The notes under the pieces: generated by a model
The model's input: only the letters and a program-made list of their open reading frames with translations
Databases searched by the model: none
Told to the model about the DNA's origin: nothing
Shown: positions 34,860 to 46,273 of the stretch, one piece after another
Layout of the letters: each line of letters opens with the position of its first letter
Numbering within the stretch: position 1 is the stretch's first letter
Made by a program: the position numbers and the translations under genes
Assembly: GCA_024449915.1 (NCBI GenBank)
Contig: JAMZAV010002198.1
Location: 45,893 to 109,892, forward strand
DNA from: Sweltsa coloradensis
Lineage: Eukaryota > Arthropoda > Insecta > Plecoptera > Chloroperlidae
Reading direction: 5' to 3'
Length of the DNA: 64,000 nucleotides

Positions 34860-35580
34860 AAAGTCAGTTGAATCCAGTGTGTTCCTCTACCAGTTACTTT
34901 CATTCAAATGCAGTGTCAACTAAAGCCAGTGAAACGCAGTTGAATCCAGTGTGTTCCTCTACCAGTTACAGCCAGTGAAATGCAGTGTCAAGCAAAGTCC
35001 AGTGGAAGTCAGTTGAATCCAGTGTGATCCTCTACCAGTAAAAATCCAGTCATATTCAGTGTCACTAAGCCAGTGAAACGCAGTTGAATCCAGTGTGTTC
35101 CTCTACCAGTTACAGCCAGTGAAATGCAGTGTCAAGCAAAGTCCAGTGGAAGTCAGTTGAATCCAGTGTGATCCTCTACCAGTTACATTTAGTCAAATCC
35201 ACTGTCAAGCAAAGTCCAGTGAAAGTCAGTTGAATCCAGTGTGATCCTCTACCAGTTACAGCCAGTGAAATGCAGTGTCAAGTAAAATCCAGTTGATTCC
35301 AGTTTGATCCACACCCAGTGAAGTCCAGCCATATCGAGTGTCAAGCAAAATCCAGTAAAAACAATTTGTATCCAGTGTGTTCCATTCCCAGTTACAACCA
35401 GTTTGTTCCCGTTGCCCATTGTTGTCCAGTCTTTACTAGTGGTTTCCTGCCATTCATTTGTGAACGCATGTAAAATCCAGTTATGGCCAGTTTAAAACTG
35501 GAAGTGGAAATGTTCTTTTCCACTTTCTGCCAGTGACATGGTGAACTGGATCATACTGGACTGCACTGGAATTTTTAGCA
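34860..35580 (+). repeat. Right subterminal 72-bp tandem array
   Basis: CAGTTGAATCCAGTGTG recurs at 34865, 34937, 35010, 35081, 35154 and 35227, with steps of 71-73 bp, then decays. Each unit has four or five CCAGT motifs. It lies just inside the right TIR of the 9.9-kb element. Confidence 0.9.
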
Positions 35581-35585
35581 GGGTA

Positions 35586-38500
35586 CTGCTAGGCTGGTTG
35601 CATAACGGCTCTCAAATGATTTTATGCATCTAAGATTTTGGTAGAAAAAATTAATTTGTTTTTGCAAGGTTTTTGTTAAAATGGAAATTTAATCACGATT
35701 TAAATTTGTTAATTGGTTTGTCGATTTTGAAATTATGCTATTGTTAGGGGGAGAACGGCTGGAGGTGTCGATTTTCTACATATTTTGGGAGAATACATAA
35801 ACAATTATGTAGGTACGTGCGGTGTCTGGCCGTGACATGTGTCACAAGCGCGGCCGGCGGTGCTGCTTCGTAGGTTTTTCCGTTGGAAACAGGTGATAAT
35901 GCTTACTTTGGATAGTATAGAGCTGTAGGGCTGTATAATAGGTGTAACATGTTCGTCATAAAATTCTATCATGTTATGACGTTGTATAAATTTGTATGTA
36001 TTATGAACGGAGCGACGGGATTACTAGCATGTGCTGGAGAGTTTCTTTGTGAATATGTGGTTTTTTATTTGAAGCAAATCGGCCAAGCGGTTCAGATTCT
36101 ACGTGCATTTATGTTTGGCCGGACGACTGTATTCTGCTTGGTGGGTCTTTGTGCACGGGCCGGGAATCGAGCAAAGTTGCTTTCTCGTCTGCCGTCGTGG
36201 TATGGCGTCCGTTCTGGCTTCTGATTGGTTGGTGCGTGATGCGCTGAGTCCCGGCCGTGAAGCGACCGAGTGGTACTCGTATGAGCTCGGGCGGTCGGTC
36301 GGCCGGTGGTCGTGCGGTCCCCCCAGTTTTTTCATGCGTGGGGGAACGTTGAACTGGCGAGTCGTGCTACGGTTGCGCGTAGTATTGGCAAACGGGCTTG
36401 TGTGTCATACGTCTTCTGTTGTAAGATGCAGATGTCCTCTTGTCGTTTGAGTGTTTGCTCCAGACAGGTTTATGTTGTAAGTTATGGTTTGGTAATAAAA
36501 TGAGTGGGGGCAAGGAATCGATTATATATTGAAAGATGGTTCCAGTTATAGTAGGGGGTTGCTAGCAACCTGCTGAATGCGAATGGATCGCTAACTCGCC
36601 AACTTGAGATGTATAATCTATTCTCTGTCTAATAGCGCGATTTTCCCGTCGTTTCTTTATTTTAGTTGTATTTTATAGATTAATTTAGTGACAAGTTTTT
36701 TTTCATAAGTTTAATTTGTAAATATTATAGTATTGTAGTATTAGGTGTAGTAAACGCACTGTTAGTTTTTTTTTCGTTGTAGTTTTTCATGTTGTGTCAT
36801 TACAGTTTCAATTTCTTTTGTTGTATATAGTAGTATGATGTGTAGTCATGAGTGCAATCGGTATGCAATCTGTAGTTTTTATTTATAAGTTAGTAGTAGG
36901 TAGTTTTGTACACGCTCTTGTACAATAATTTTAGGTTGTTAGGCTTTGTAGTACGCATTTGATTATGTTTTCCACGGACATAATTGGATGTGGCACATTG
37001 TTTAATTTACTGTAGTTTAGCTCTGTATAGGTGCACGGTTGGAGCACCCTGTTCGTGTAATGGGCTATGTGGTCGTGCATACTAGTAGGTGTTTCGTTTG
37101 ATATATTTGTGATTGTGGTGTGAGACGTACGCATCCAAGGATTAATTTATTTTCGATAATATTATAGAATGGGTTTCTTAATATTGTCACTGGAGGCTAA
37201 CAGACGTTCGGTCTGGCTAGCCGCACTTGGAGATCGGCGAGGCATTTCCGCTTTACTAGTTGACGTCAGCAAACTGCATGTCAGGTTGTTGGCCGGCTTG
37301 TGACTGGATTTGTGTGATCGCTGGTTGCTCACGGCACGTGTGGCTACATTGATAGTTTATATATCCTTGTTGCGGTCATGTCTTGTTATTGATTGATGGA
37401 GGATTACTATCTGAGGGGTAGAAAATTAATAATATTTGGCCTGTGCTGATTGTTTTTCTAGAGTCAACTATTCTATGATTATAGTTAGGTACTATAATAA
37501 TTGTTCGTTGTATGGCAATATTTTGGTTTATCCTAAAATGGTTTTCGTAAATGATCATAGAGTCTTGATTTTGAGTGTAAAACCAGATGTTTTTGGCCAC
37601 TGGAATTTGGATTTTAACTCTTGGAGATTAGCCTTAGGTAGGTCTACTCATATGAGTTGTCAAGGCAGTTGTGGGGGCCATGGTTTTTTCGCATTCGAAA
37701 GGTTCAGTGTGATATTGGTGGCCCTGGTTCATGCCTCGGTTTAAGTAGGTTCTTGCGTTCACTGCTAGGTGCCTATAATGTTGACTGCGGACAGCAGGGC
37801 TTTGTGCTATATTTTTGCTGAAATCGCACGTGTGGATTGTCGGTCTGCTATGGCCGAATATGGAAATTAGTATTGCTAGGTTTGCATTACAGAATGGTTA
37901 TTCTTGGGAAACGATTCGTTTTTGTTGTAAATTGGGATGGTTCAATTTTTATATTTTGAGATGGGTACTTAACGTGCCTGGCTGAAATAATTGTAGTTTT
38001 CTTTTCTCTGGATGGGTAAACAACTTAAGGTCGCAGTGTAATATACGTTCTAGTTTGACATGCTTACGTCATAGGCCCACACAGTGGGGTACAGGTATAC
38101 TTGTTTATACTGGTGGTACTACTGTTTGTGGAATTTTGGCATGGGCGTCAGTCCATTTGGGTCTCTGTCATTGCCCAGTTTTGTCTCTGCTATTTAATTT
38201 TTGTCAGGTGAAACGTGAGTCAGTAGGTGGTAATGTATGTAACCTGTGGGGGCTATAGACCCTAGATTTGTTGGTGGGCTGGTAGGGGTGGTTTCTTCGT
38301 GGTGTTTTGTTGCGAGGGGGTCCGGAAAGCTAGTTTTACGGTTTACAATAAGTTAGTTTTTATTACTCGCCTTCAGCTTGCAAGTTCGAAGAAAAATTTT
38401 CATTTTTAGGTTTATTTCGTAAACATATAATTTTATTGCATAGTATATTATGGTACATTTTTTAATATAAGTAGGTTAGGGAACGGTAGGACACCCTCTG

Positions 38501-40124
38501 TTTGTCTATTTATTTTTCTTTGTAGTCAAAGGTGTGAAGCGCTGGTGTGGTTGGAAAGAAGTAGGTTACTTGCTTATTCTGTAGCTTCGGTTGGCATCAT
38601 CATGGTCTGAGTTTGAATTTTAATTTGCTGTATTGTTTATTTTTCATTGATTTCTATTATAGTTTTGAAAATGGATAAATTGAGGTGAACAGATGGATAA
38701 AAAAATGTTTAAAAAATTAAGAAGTAGGCACAATCATGTTTTTGTGATTGTTTTTGTTTTCATTTCTTAGTAGGGATGTCTGAGCCATGGATTTAGTTCG
38801 AGACATACTGTAATGCAATGAGGACTTATTTGTGTTCATTATAGCAGTACGACACGTGGATACGTTGGTTTTTATTTAACTCTTGTGACAAGTAACTTGG
38901 CGCATCTTTTTATGCTTATGTTATTTTCTTGGAGTAATTTGAAATTTATAATTTATATATAAATTTAAATGTTGTTTTATGTCAGTATTTTTAAATTTTG
39001 TTTTTATAAATTTGTAATGTTTAAAGAAAATTTAAAAAGATTAATTTCATGTGAAATTCGTTTCAACTTTTGCAGTTATGGTGATAAGTACAAGTACTTT
39101 GTTTGTTTTTTAAATTGTAAAATTTTTCAAGTTCAGTAGATTAAGTGGAGCGGTAATAGTGCTGAGTGTAATGTTTTGAAAGGGCAGTGGCAAATGTCTT
39201 GGCGTGGAATGTCGCGTCAGCCCTTGTTATTGTAATGATTGAAAAGCTGTTAATAATAATACGTTACGATGTGCTACGTTGTATTGGTATACTTTTCTTT
39301 TTCTAGTTTGTTTGTCTGTTTTAGTATTTTTGGCTGCCCTTGCTTCTTACTGTTTGGACTCTTGTCACGAGGGCTGCAGTACTTGCCTGCATATTTCGGA
39401 CGAGTCTCGGAGAATTGTCCTTGACTACGTTCTACACTGTCGGGACACAACTGTCATTTACTTCTTTGATGGAGGAATTATAAACAGAGATTAAGAATGA
39501 AATTTATTTAGCAATGACAGTAGATTTTAATATGTTGTGATTTTTTTTTATGTGTTGTATGCCCCAGGGTATTTAATGTTTACTACTTTCTGTATTGTTT
39601 TTTTCTTTGGCTTGCCTGTGTTAGTTTCAATTCGAGTTTTACAGATGTAAACGAAATGGTTTTAGATGCTGACCTACAGAGGTTACGCTTGCCTAGGAAG
39701 GTTTACTGTCAAATAAGTCAGAGTTTTTTTTTTTCCTTTCTCTTTTATTCATATTGTATGTCAAAGACTCAAAGGTAAATCTGTTGCTATGGTTGTCGAT
39801 ATGAACGTGGAATTCTAAGTTTTTTTTTTTTTTCTCTCTTGTTTTTGTTTTGTAGGTTTTATCAGCTAGATTTTAGCTAGTTATCCTTGGGATGGTATTG
39901 GAGGTTTGTGCGTGTCGTATGGGGAAATTTAACTGGTTGATGTCGTCGGGGAGGGATACTTAGGGAGGTTGAAGAGTAGCGGGAAGAGGATTCAAGAGGA
40001 TGAAAAGAGAAGATCTTGGGGAAAGATGGAGAAATTGCGACTTGGGGAATAATTCCTTGAGGGAAGCCCGTTATTACCTTTTAAATGATCAAAAGTCGAT
40101 CATTTGGAAGATGGACCGGGGATG
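35586..40124 (+). other. Non-coding interior of the LTR element, T/G-rich on the plus strand
   Basis: 4.5 kb with frequent TTTGT, TGTTG and GGTT and few C-rich words. Short frames exist, such as 36103-36450 and 37436-37744, but none shows gag, aspartic protease, RT, RNase H or integrase motifs. The last 160 bp before the 3' LTR are purine-rich (GGAAGAGGATTCAAGAGGAT ...), the expected place of a polypurine tract. Confidence 0.6.
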
Positions 40125-41260
40125 TCATGTAACAGGGTAGTTTACCCTTTGTTACTAGTTTTACCATAAGGATGGTTTCATTCGCCCGGTGTTATGGTTG
40201 TCACCTGTCGCAATCTCTGTAAACAAAGATGTTTTGGATGCATACGTAGGAATGTGGGACTATGTAAACGTATGGCGATAATTCAAACCCGTTACGTTTT
40301 TGTTGTTTTTTTGGAAGAATGCGAACGTAGTTCAACAAGTTGACAAGGAATATTAAATGAGGCCAGAGGGGAGTTTCCATACCTTAAATCTTGAAGACGA
40401 TGGGGGAGTTAGGAGAAGACACGTGTTTTGGGGACCAGACATGGAAGAATCCAGGAGGGGACGAGAGAGGGGGGGCTGACTATGGACTTGAGCCTCATGG
40501 GGGGGGAGAGTGCAGGAGTCATTAGTTCGAGGCTTGGGGTGACCAAAAGGGCGAGCGGATCGGGGGGTTGTATTTTCGGCTTGGGATGAAGACTGCATGA
40601 AGGTGTCTTCTGCCCATCCGAGAACCAACCCTAGCGGGTTGGATCATCACCAGGACGAGGTGTCCATTAAATGAGTAATCACCTAAGAGAAACGCAAGCT
40701 GAGGAACGAGGTTTTAAGAGTGCTCGTCACGCACCAACTTCCGCTAACACCCACCCGACGCCCACCGACGTTAACGCCCGCCGACGCCTACCGACGCCCA
40801 CCGTCGAGAACGCTCGCCGACGCTTACGGCCGCCGGGCGCTCACCAACGACCATTGACGTTTCAGCTTTCAACCGTCGACCCTCCGACCAGGGGTCCAAC
40901 GGCCCTAACGACTCCTCCATACCAGGGTACGGGGTAGGGTAAGCCTTGAGCACGTTTAACTAATAAATCTTAGAGTAACCCGGGGAGAATCCACGTTCAT
41001 GATAGCCGTACATGGATGAGCTGATGAACCCTAGTGGGTCGTAACTCATAATGCAGCAATTACAGTGTGTCTCTTTGGTTGAAATCTGTGTTTATTGAGT
41101 ACAGAACCCAACTCTAATCCACATCCCGGAACCACCCCAAACAGTTATCCTGGTCCCTAAAAGATGAAAGTAACAACCAACAACAAACAGGCTACGCCCC
41201 AGATATAAGCCTACCGCTGATTCAACATCTACCGCAGTTACAAATTTGTTATTTATGACA
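40125..41260 (+). repeat. 3' LTR, 1136 bp
   Basis: Collinear with 24177-25293, including the CCGACGCC minisatellite at about 40755-40862. The two LTRs differ by many one-base gains in G, T and A runs. It ends GACA and is followed by the second ATAT. Confidence 0.9.
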
Positions 41261-41998
41261 ATATGCAGATAGAAGTTTGCTGTTAGTATTTTACGATGCC
41301 CTGATTGAGTCACATTTGAGCTTAGGGGTAATAGCGTGGGGCAATACAGCAAAAAACAATTTTCATAAGATCTTTGTCATGAAAAAAAAGCTTTAAGAAT
41401 ACTAGGCCTAGATAAAATTAAGAAAGGGGATACATGTAGAGGACATTTCAAAACATTGAATATTCTTACTCTTGTATGCCTCTATATTTACAAAGTAATA
41501 TTATTTTTAATTAATCATAGGGAAGTATAAAAAAACATCAATATTCATAATTACAATACTAGGAGGAAAAATTATATATTTGTGACATCCCATAGGCTGG
41601 CTGTATATGAGAAAAGCCCCACATATGCAGGAATAATCCTTTTTAATAAGCTACCTGCCATTATCAAAAACAAACCAACTGATACATTTAAAAAGGATCT
41701 TAGGACATTTCTTGTTGAAAATGAATACACGATATTGAGGAGTTCTTGGCGGACAATAATAATAGGGCCTATGTCTTGAAAATACAATTTATTTTGCATA
41801 TAGATGCCTAGACTTATATTATCTAGTAGCCTATCTTATATTAGTGTAAAAGTATATATTTTTATTGTGTATTGTTGTAAAAGTGTATTTTGTAATTAAT
41901 GTAAATTAGTTTTAGTATTTTCTTGTCATAACATTGTAACATTATATGCTAGTATTAGGTATACAAAACAAGACAATAAAATGAAATGAAATGAAATA
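41261..41998 (+). pseudogene. Non-LTR retrotransposon RT, 3' part of the split ORF and its tail
   Basis: It resumes the frame lost at 24176: YDALIESHLSLGVIAWGN, then KKALRILG, ILTLVCLYIYK, an N-Y-N-T-R-R box, SPTYAGIILFNKLP and FKKDLRTFL (ending about 41779). That is the standard LINE C-terminal order. Small frameshifts are present. The 3' UTR ends AATAAAATGAAATGAAATGAAAT at 41976-41998, an (ATGAA)n tail typical of several LINE clades. Confidence 0.86.
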
Positions 41999-42074
41999 CT
42001 TAGTCTCTAGGCCCAGTTTAGGGGATAAGCTGAGCTAAACATGTAAATTAATACATCAATTTTCCCACCCACAG

Positions 42075-42634
42075 GAACTAAGCCATTGTCATGTCGCCTG
42101 AAGAAGAATGCTGTTCCAAGCATATTTTTCTGGGTGAATGAAGAAAGCGAACTGGCTGCTAAACGTAAAGAGAGAGCAGCCAACAGGCGCTTGAACTCAT
42201 CTACCAGAAGATCTACAGCTAGACCATCCAGTGTACACTTACCGGAAGCTGGTAGCCTGACTAGTAACCAGACAGCAGAATGCGTGTATTACGATAATCT
42301 AAATATTGCATGCGAGTCACAAGACGTAGACATTATTTCAGAAGGAATAGACTTGTCCCCTCAAGATAATGCCACACAAACAGACCAGGTTGACACGTGT
42401 TCAACGTATGTCCAAACATCAGTCAATATTACAAAAGGTTTTTCAGTTCAAAACTATCGTGATGATCCAAAAGGAATTCATTTTTATACAGGTTTAGAAT
42501 CTTTTGAAAAATTTGAATTTGTGTTGGAAACATTAGGGCAGGCTGCATATAATCTGATCTGTCCATTTGGTTCTTGTAATATGGAAGTTGAAAATCAATT
42601 TTTTTGCAACATTAATCAAGCTTCGGCTCAATAA
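42075..42634 (+). CDS. THAP-domain gene, exon 2: THAP end and ISL2EU-like transposase segment
   Basis: A CCCACCCACAG acceptor precedes the exon. With the G left over from exon 1 the first codon is GGA, so the phase fits. The first 20 residues (CRLKKNAVPSIF) are the AVPxIF end of the THAP domain. A basic then acidic linker follows (residues about 85-165, with TQTD and STYVQTS boxes). Then comes HFYTGLESFEKFEFVLETLG, the FYTG box that precedes the HTH and DDE parts in THAP transposases of the ISL2EU/IS4EU type. The predicted joined product is about 248 residues and stops before any DDE motif. It may be a truncated transposase or a domesticated DNA-binding protein. Confidence 0.72.
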
Positions 42635-42723
42635 ACATATTTTGAGCTAAGTCGTATGTTTCTGGTGGCCGAGAGCGAGATGTATGGTATTATATGCATG
42701 TGGTGTGGAATAACAGAGGGTTA
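42600..42723 (+). pseudogene. Decayed continuation of the ISL2EU-like transposase
   Basis: Around the T7 run at 42598-42604 the homologous frame shifts (LIKLRLNK) and shifts back after AATAAA, giving TYFELSRMF...ESEMYGIICMW, the helix-turn-helix expected next in this family. A stop follows at 42721 and no DDE catalytic region is seen further on. The two compensating run-length changes could be sequencing errors. Confidence 0.6.
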
Positions 42724-43442
42724 AGAGTCTGCAATAGCTTGAGAGTCGAAAACGTACATATTCTGGAGCAAAAATATTGGATCAAACGGAATCGGGGTTT
42801 TTCCTATCATTAGATCAAGACTTTAACTACACACGTATACAAAAACATTCTAAAGTTGTGTTTAATATTTAGCGCTAATTAGGTTTGCAAAGTATCGAAA
42901 TCTCGAAATTGTCCTATGTCAATCGATTTCCTGGAGCTAGTAGTACAGTGAATAATGAACAGATTGTCATCGGGTTTGATTTTTTTACGAGAGGAAGAAA
43001 TATACTAGACACCTAAACAATCACCTGCCCATATTTCGCGGTCAGTTTTTTAGTATCTTTAAGCCAAAGTGCTCCTTGCCAAACCATCAAAACAGAGACG
43101 CAATGATTTATTTAAATAACGCAATAACATGAGACCTGTTCTACATTGAAGTTCATAGATGTATCTGTTAGCTGAAATCTATCCCACTTCTGAAATGTTA
43201 GCTGGAATAGCTGGAATCTGTTCTGGAGGGTCTGGCACAAGCTAACTACATTAATAACACTGTTTAAATAAAGACAATCTGTATTCTCATCAACTTGCAA
43301 TCAATAACAACATAATACTTCCTTCCTATTCCCAACAATGTTCTACTCCTAGTTCATAACAAAACCACAAGAGGGCGTCTTACCCACAGCTTGCTGTATG
43401 TGCAGTAGTGCAACATAGGTAAAAGATCTCTAACATATCTAT

Positions 43443-43941
43443 CACTACGTTTACCACAGGCTCTAGTCCGGCTTACACTGGGCCGGTTTCATCTAGTCCG
43501 AGGTGTATATCAACAAAACTAAGTCGGCCTACTCTAGCCCAATTTCAAGCCGAACTAGCCACAGCCTGCTAGACCTACTAGAACGTCGGGTTTCAACCTT
43601 GGTTTCAACCACTAAATTTACCAAAACAAAAACAAAAATGAAACCAATTATTAAACTGTAGCTATATTATTTGCCTTATGACTTATTTGCATGGAACGCA
43701 TCTATTCTCGCCCGATTTGTTCTAGAGCGGCACCTGGATACTCATAATCCTCCTCATCAAGTTGCAGTGAAGTGTTTATCAGACTGGACTAGTTCGTTTG
43801 AAGCGGTCTAGACTCGTTGGCAAACGAGTCTAGATCGGTTCCCATCTGGGCCGGCTCCATGCGTTTATCAAGCCATGTAGGCCGGCCTAGAGCTAGGCCG
43901 GCCCAGTGTAAGCCGGACTAGAGCCTGTGGTAAACGTAGTG
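43443..43941. mobile_element. CACTA-type MITE, 499 bp
   Basis: The ends CACTACGTTTACCACAGGC and the complement (GCCTGTGGTAAACGTAGTG) extend about 45 bp. TAT lies on both sides (43440-43442 and 43942-43944). A CACTA start plus a 3-bp TSD is the EnSpm/CACTA signature. No transposase; the interior has TCTAG/CTAGA-rich GC-poor DNA. Confidence 0.85.
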
Positions 43942-44669
43942 TATGTACTAAAGTCAAAATATTTGTATTTTCTTACCCGCGTACCTGAAAACCATAGGCT
44001 AAATATAGCAAATTTTCACTGAACTGTTGGATGTGTTGTTGCGTAAAGTGGCGCCCTCTACCAAGCACGGGGTTCGCCACGCCCGTAGCTCTCATATCCT
44101 TGCGCTAGGTGTTATCAAGGAGGGGCAAGTAATGATTGGTGGAACTGAATATCCAGTCTTATCTGATGTTTTGCTATGCTCTGTCGGTGCGCCATTACAA
44201 TTTATATGTTGATTAGATCACTTCCTATGGATAGAGATCTTTGTAAATATTATATGTTTATATACGTGGAGATGTGTTTGCAGCCGTACATTGTTTACCT
44301 GACTAAATACCGTACTCAAATTAGTTACTTGTTGTAATAGTGATTCACACATCTAAATCTCTGAACTACACAATCTCCATGCGTAGCCTACTTATTATTA
44401 TTTTATGTCTGTAAAAACCTCAATTCCTATTGAATATAATCGTCCACTTATTTCTTCATTGCGTTCCGTGAAAGTTATTTTATGTGATAATACACGGTAA
44501 GATTATTCTAGATAGGAGAAAACCACTATATATCGACAAAATTATCAGTGGCCCTGCGATAGTCTGGCATAGACAGACGTCTAACACTATTTTATCGGAA
44601 GCCCGTGGAGAACAAATATGCTGGGTAATGTGATAAAACTTTATCAGTTTCCTCTGGGGTTTGGGGTAT

Positions 44670-44690
44670 GTTGGCGGGGCAACCGCCAAC
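44670..44690. other. Short perfect hairpin
   Basis: GTTGGCGG-GGCAA-CCGCCAAC, an 8-bp stem and 5-nt loop. It has no terminator-like T run and its role is unknown. Confidence 0.6.
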
Positions 44691-44756
44691 AGCCCGCTTA
44701 AATTTGGTGTAGGGGTCAGGGGGCACAACCGCACAATTGTTTTTCATAATGAGGTA

Positions 44757-44850
44757 TTTATTTTATGGAAATCGATCCAGAAATTAAAAAATCCATCCAA
44801 GCGGGGTATCGAACCCGTTCTTCCGACATGCATGTCGAGTAATGACGTCA
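44757..44850 (-). mobile_element. tRNA-derived SINE S3
   Basis: The minus strand has CGGGTTCGATACCCCGC (T arm) and then GGATGGATTTTTTAATTTCTGGATCGATT, the tail shared with 48915-49025 and 61798-61900. The anticodon region is GACATGCATGTC. Confidence 0.6.
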
Positions 44851-45739
44851 CGACCGAAACAAGGGGTTTTAGGCTTAGGAAATGATTTTACCTGTAAATC
44901 ATTAATGGTTGGAGATAATTCATTCTAGTTTTTTGCACATTGCACAAAATCTTTGCACGAACCTTGCACATGGGACACAATCAAACTTTTATTTTGTTTT
45001 AAAGTCGATATTAAATAATGAATTTACGACGACTTGTTCTACGCTTTATGGCCTAATAATATACTTTGAGTCTTACCTGTTAAATATATTTCCATTTGGA
45101 TTGGTGCAAAATGTCAAGAAACGATGTGTCTGTCTAGGAGTCGTTCCACATTTCCAAAATTTTGATTGGAACAGATAAATATTGAATACGGCGCCAACTA
45201 GCACGCATTTGACGGTTTGAACGTTTTGACCACATATTTCACTATGAATTACTGACGAACACGCAAATCTGATGACACCGTTGTTTAGAGCTGATTTTTA
45301 TCTTTAATTTGAGCACAAGAAACACTTCCTACGTACAACCATGCCAATTATATCGATTTTTTTCTTCATCTGTACATAGCTCCAGCTACAAGTCCGGCGA
45401 CTTCTTCAACACTTCAACTAGTACGACACCTCATGTGATTATTGCGAATTGCTTGGACGCGCATTGATACATTTTTTGCCGGCGATAGACTAAAGGAGGG
45501 GAGGGCGGCTGGCCATGGTGCCTCGTTTTCGTCTCGACTCCCGCAGCTATCGTGTTCAAACGGGAGATAACGAGCCACCAACGTAAACATAATAATGAAT
45601 GCTCCATATTTTTGTAATTGTTTAGATCAATATGCAGTTGAAGGCTTGGTTCAACGGTTGTACAAGATCTGGTTCGATTTTTTGTGTGATTTCCTCTTAT
45701 GATGAATACAAACTCAGTTTAAGATAGAAACGATAAAGG

Positions 45740-45776
<37 letters not shown>

Positions 45777-46273
45777 GTGTTTATGTTATAAAACTAGCTG
45801 TCGCACAAAAACAGCTCATGAATGCCGATATAGTACACTCAGCTATTCTATTGAGAAGTTTTTGATGCCCTACCCCTAATTGAGTTTATCATAGAAACGA
45901 TCGTAAAGTAAACTTTGAATATCTAACTCGGAGCAATCTGGCAAAATAAATTAAACAGTTCTCAAGTACATATGACTATTGACTATGATACACACTGGCA
46001 CAGTCTTTTCCAGACACTTTCAGGGACGGGTCGAGGAAGGTTGATCTGCTAAGCTTTCTCAAATCTCAATGGTTATACAGAAAATACTTAGGTAAACACG
46101 TTTGTAAAAATTTAAAAATTGTGTGTAAAGATGTTCAAAACAGTGGCGTTAAAAACCATGTGAAGTCATGACACAGAAGAGGAAGAAAGTAAAAAATCGT
46201 AAGGACAACATTCGAAAGTTGAATGAGAAACGGTATGTACAAGGTACTAGTCCTACAATAAATTTATTATTAA

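Larger units (their letters stand above)
25666..35583. mobile_element. 9.9-kb TIR DNA element inside the LTR element
   Basis: The terminal inverted repeat is CCCTGCTAAAAATTCCAGT (25666) and its complement ACTGGAATTTTTAGCAGGG (ending 35583). TA lies on each side (25664-25665 and 35584-35585), the smallest possible TSD. Both subtermini are long arrays of ACTGG/CCAGT motifs: dispersed ACTGGAACTGG on the left (to about 26110), a 72-bp tandem array on the right. No transposase was found in the 8.7-kb middle, which is filled with Helitron-like elements, MITEs and a tandem repeat. A TA target fits Tc1/mariner-like families, but I cannot assign it. Confidence 0.75.
24177..41260 (+). mobile_element. 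LTR retrotransposon (non-autonomous, 17 kb including later insertions)
   Basis: LTRs at 24177-25293 and 40125-41260 both start TGTCATGTAACAGGG and end TTATTTA(G/T)GACA. The flanks are ATAT on both sides (24173-24176 and 41261-41264), a 4-bp TSD within a LINE ORF. The interior is 14.8 kb, but 9.9 kb of it is another transposon (25666-35583). The native interior (25294-25665 plus 35584-40124) is about 4.9 kb and shows no recognisable gag, protease, RT or integrase. Structure and lack of coding resemble a LARD-type Gypsy derivative. LTR age cannot be computed by eye, but the two LTRs differ at many sites, often in run lengths. Confidence 0.88.

Noticed and set aside
34860..35580. CRISPR-like array
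   Set aside because: The 72-bp units repeat in full, with no unique spacers; it is a subterminal minisatellite of a eukaryotic transposon.
36103..36450. 115-codon frame in the LTR element as gag
   Set aside because: No zinc knuckle, no major homology-like region, biased composition; overlapping frames are equally open.
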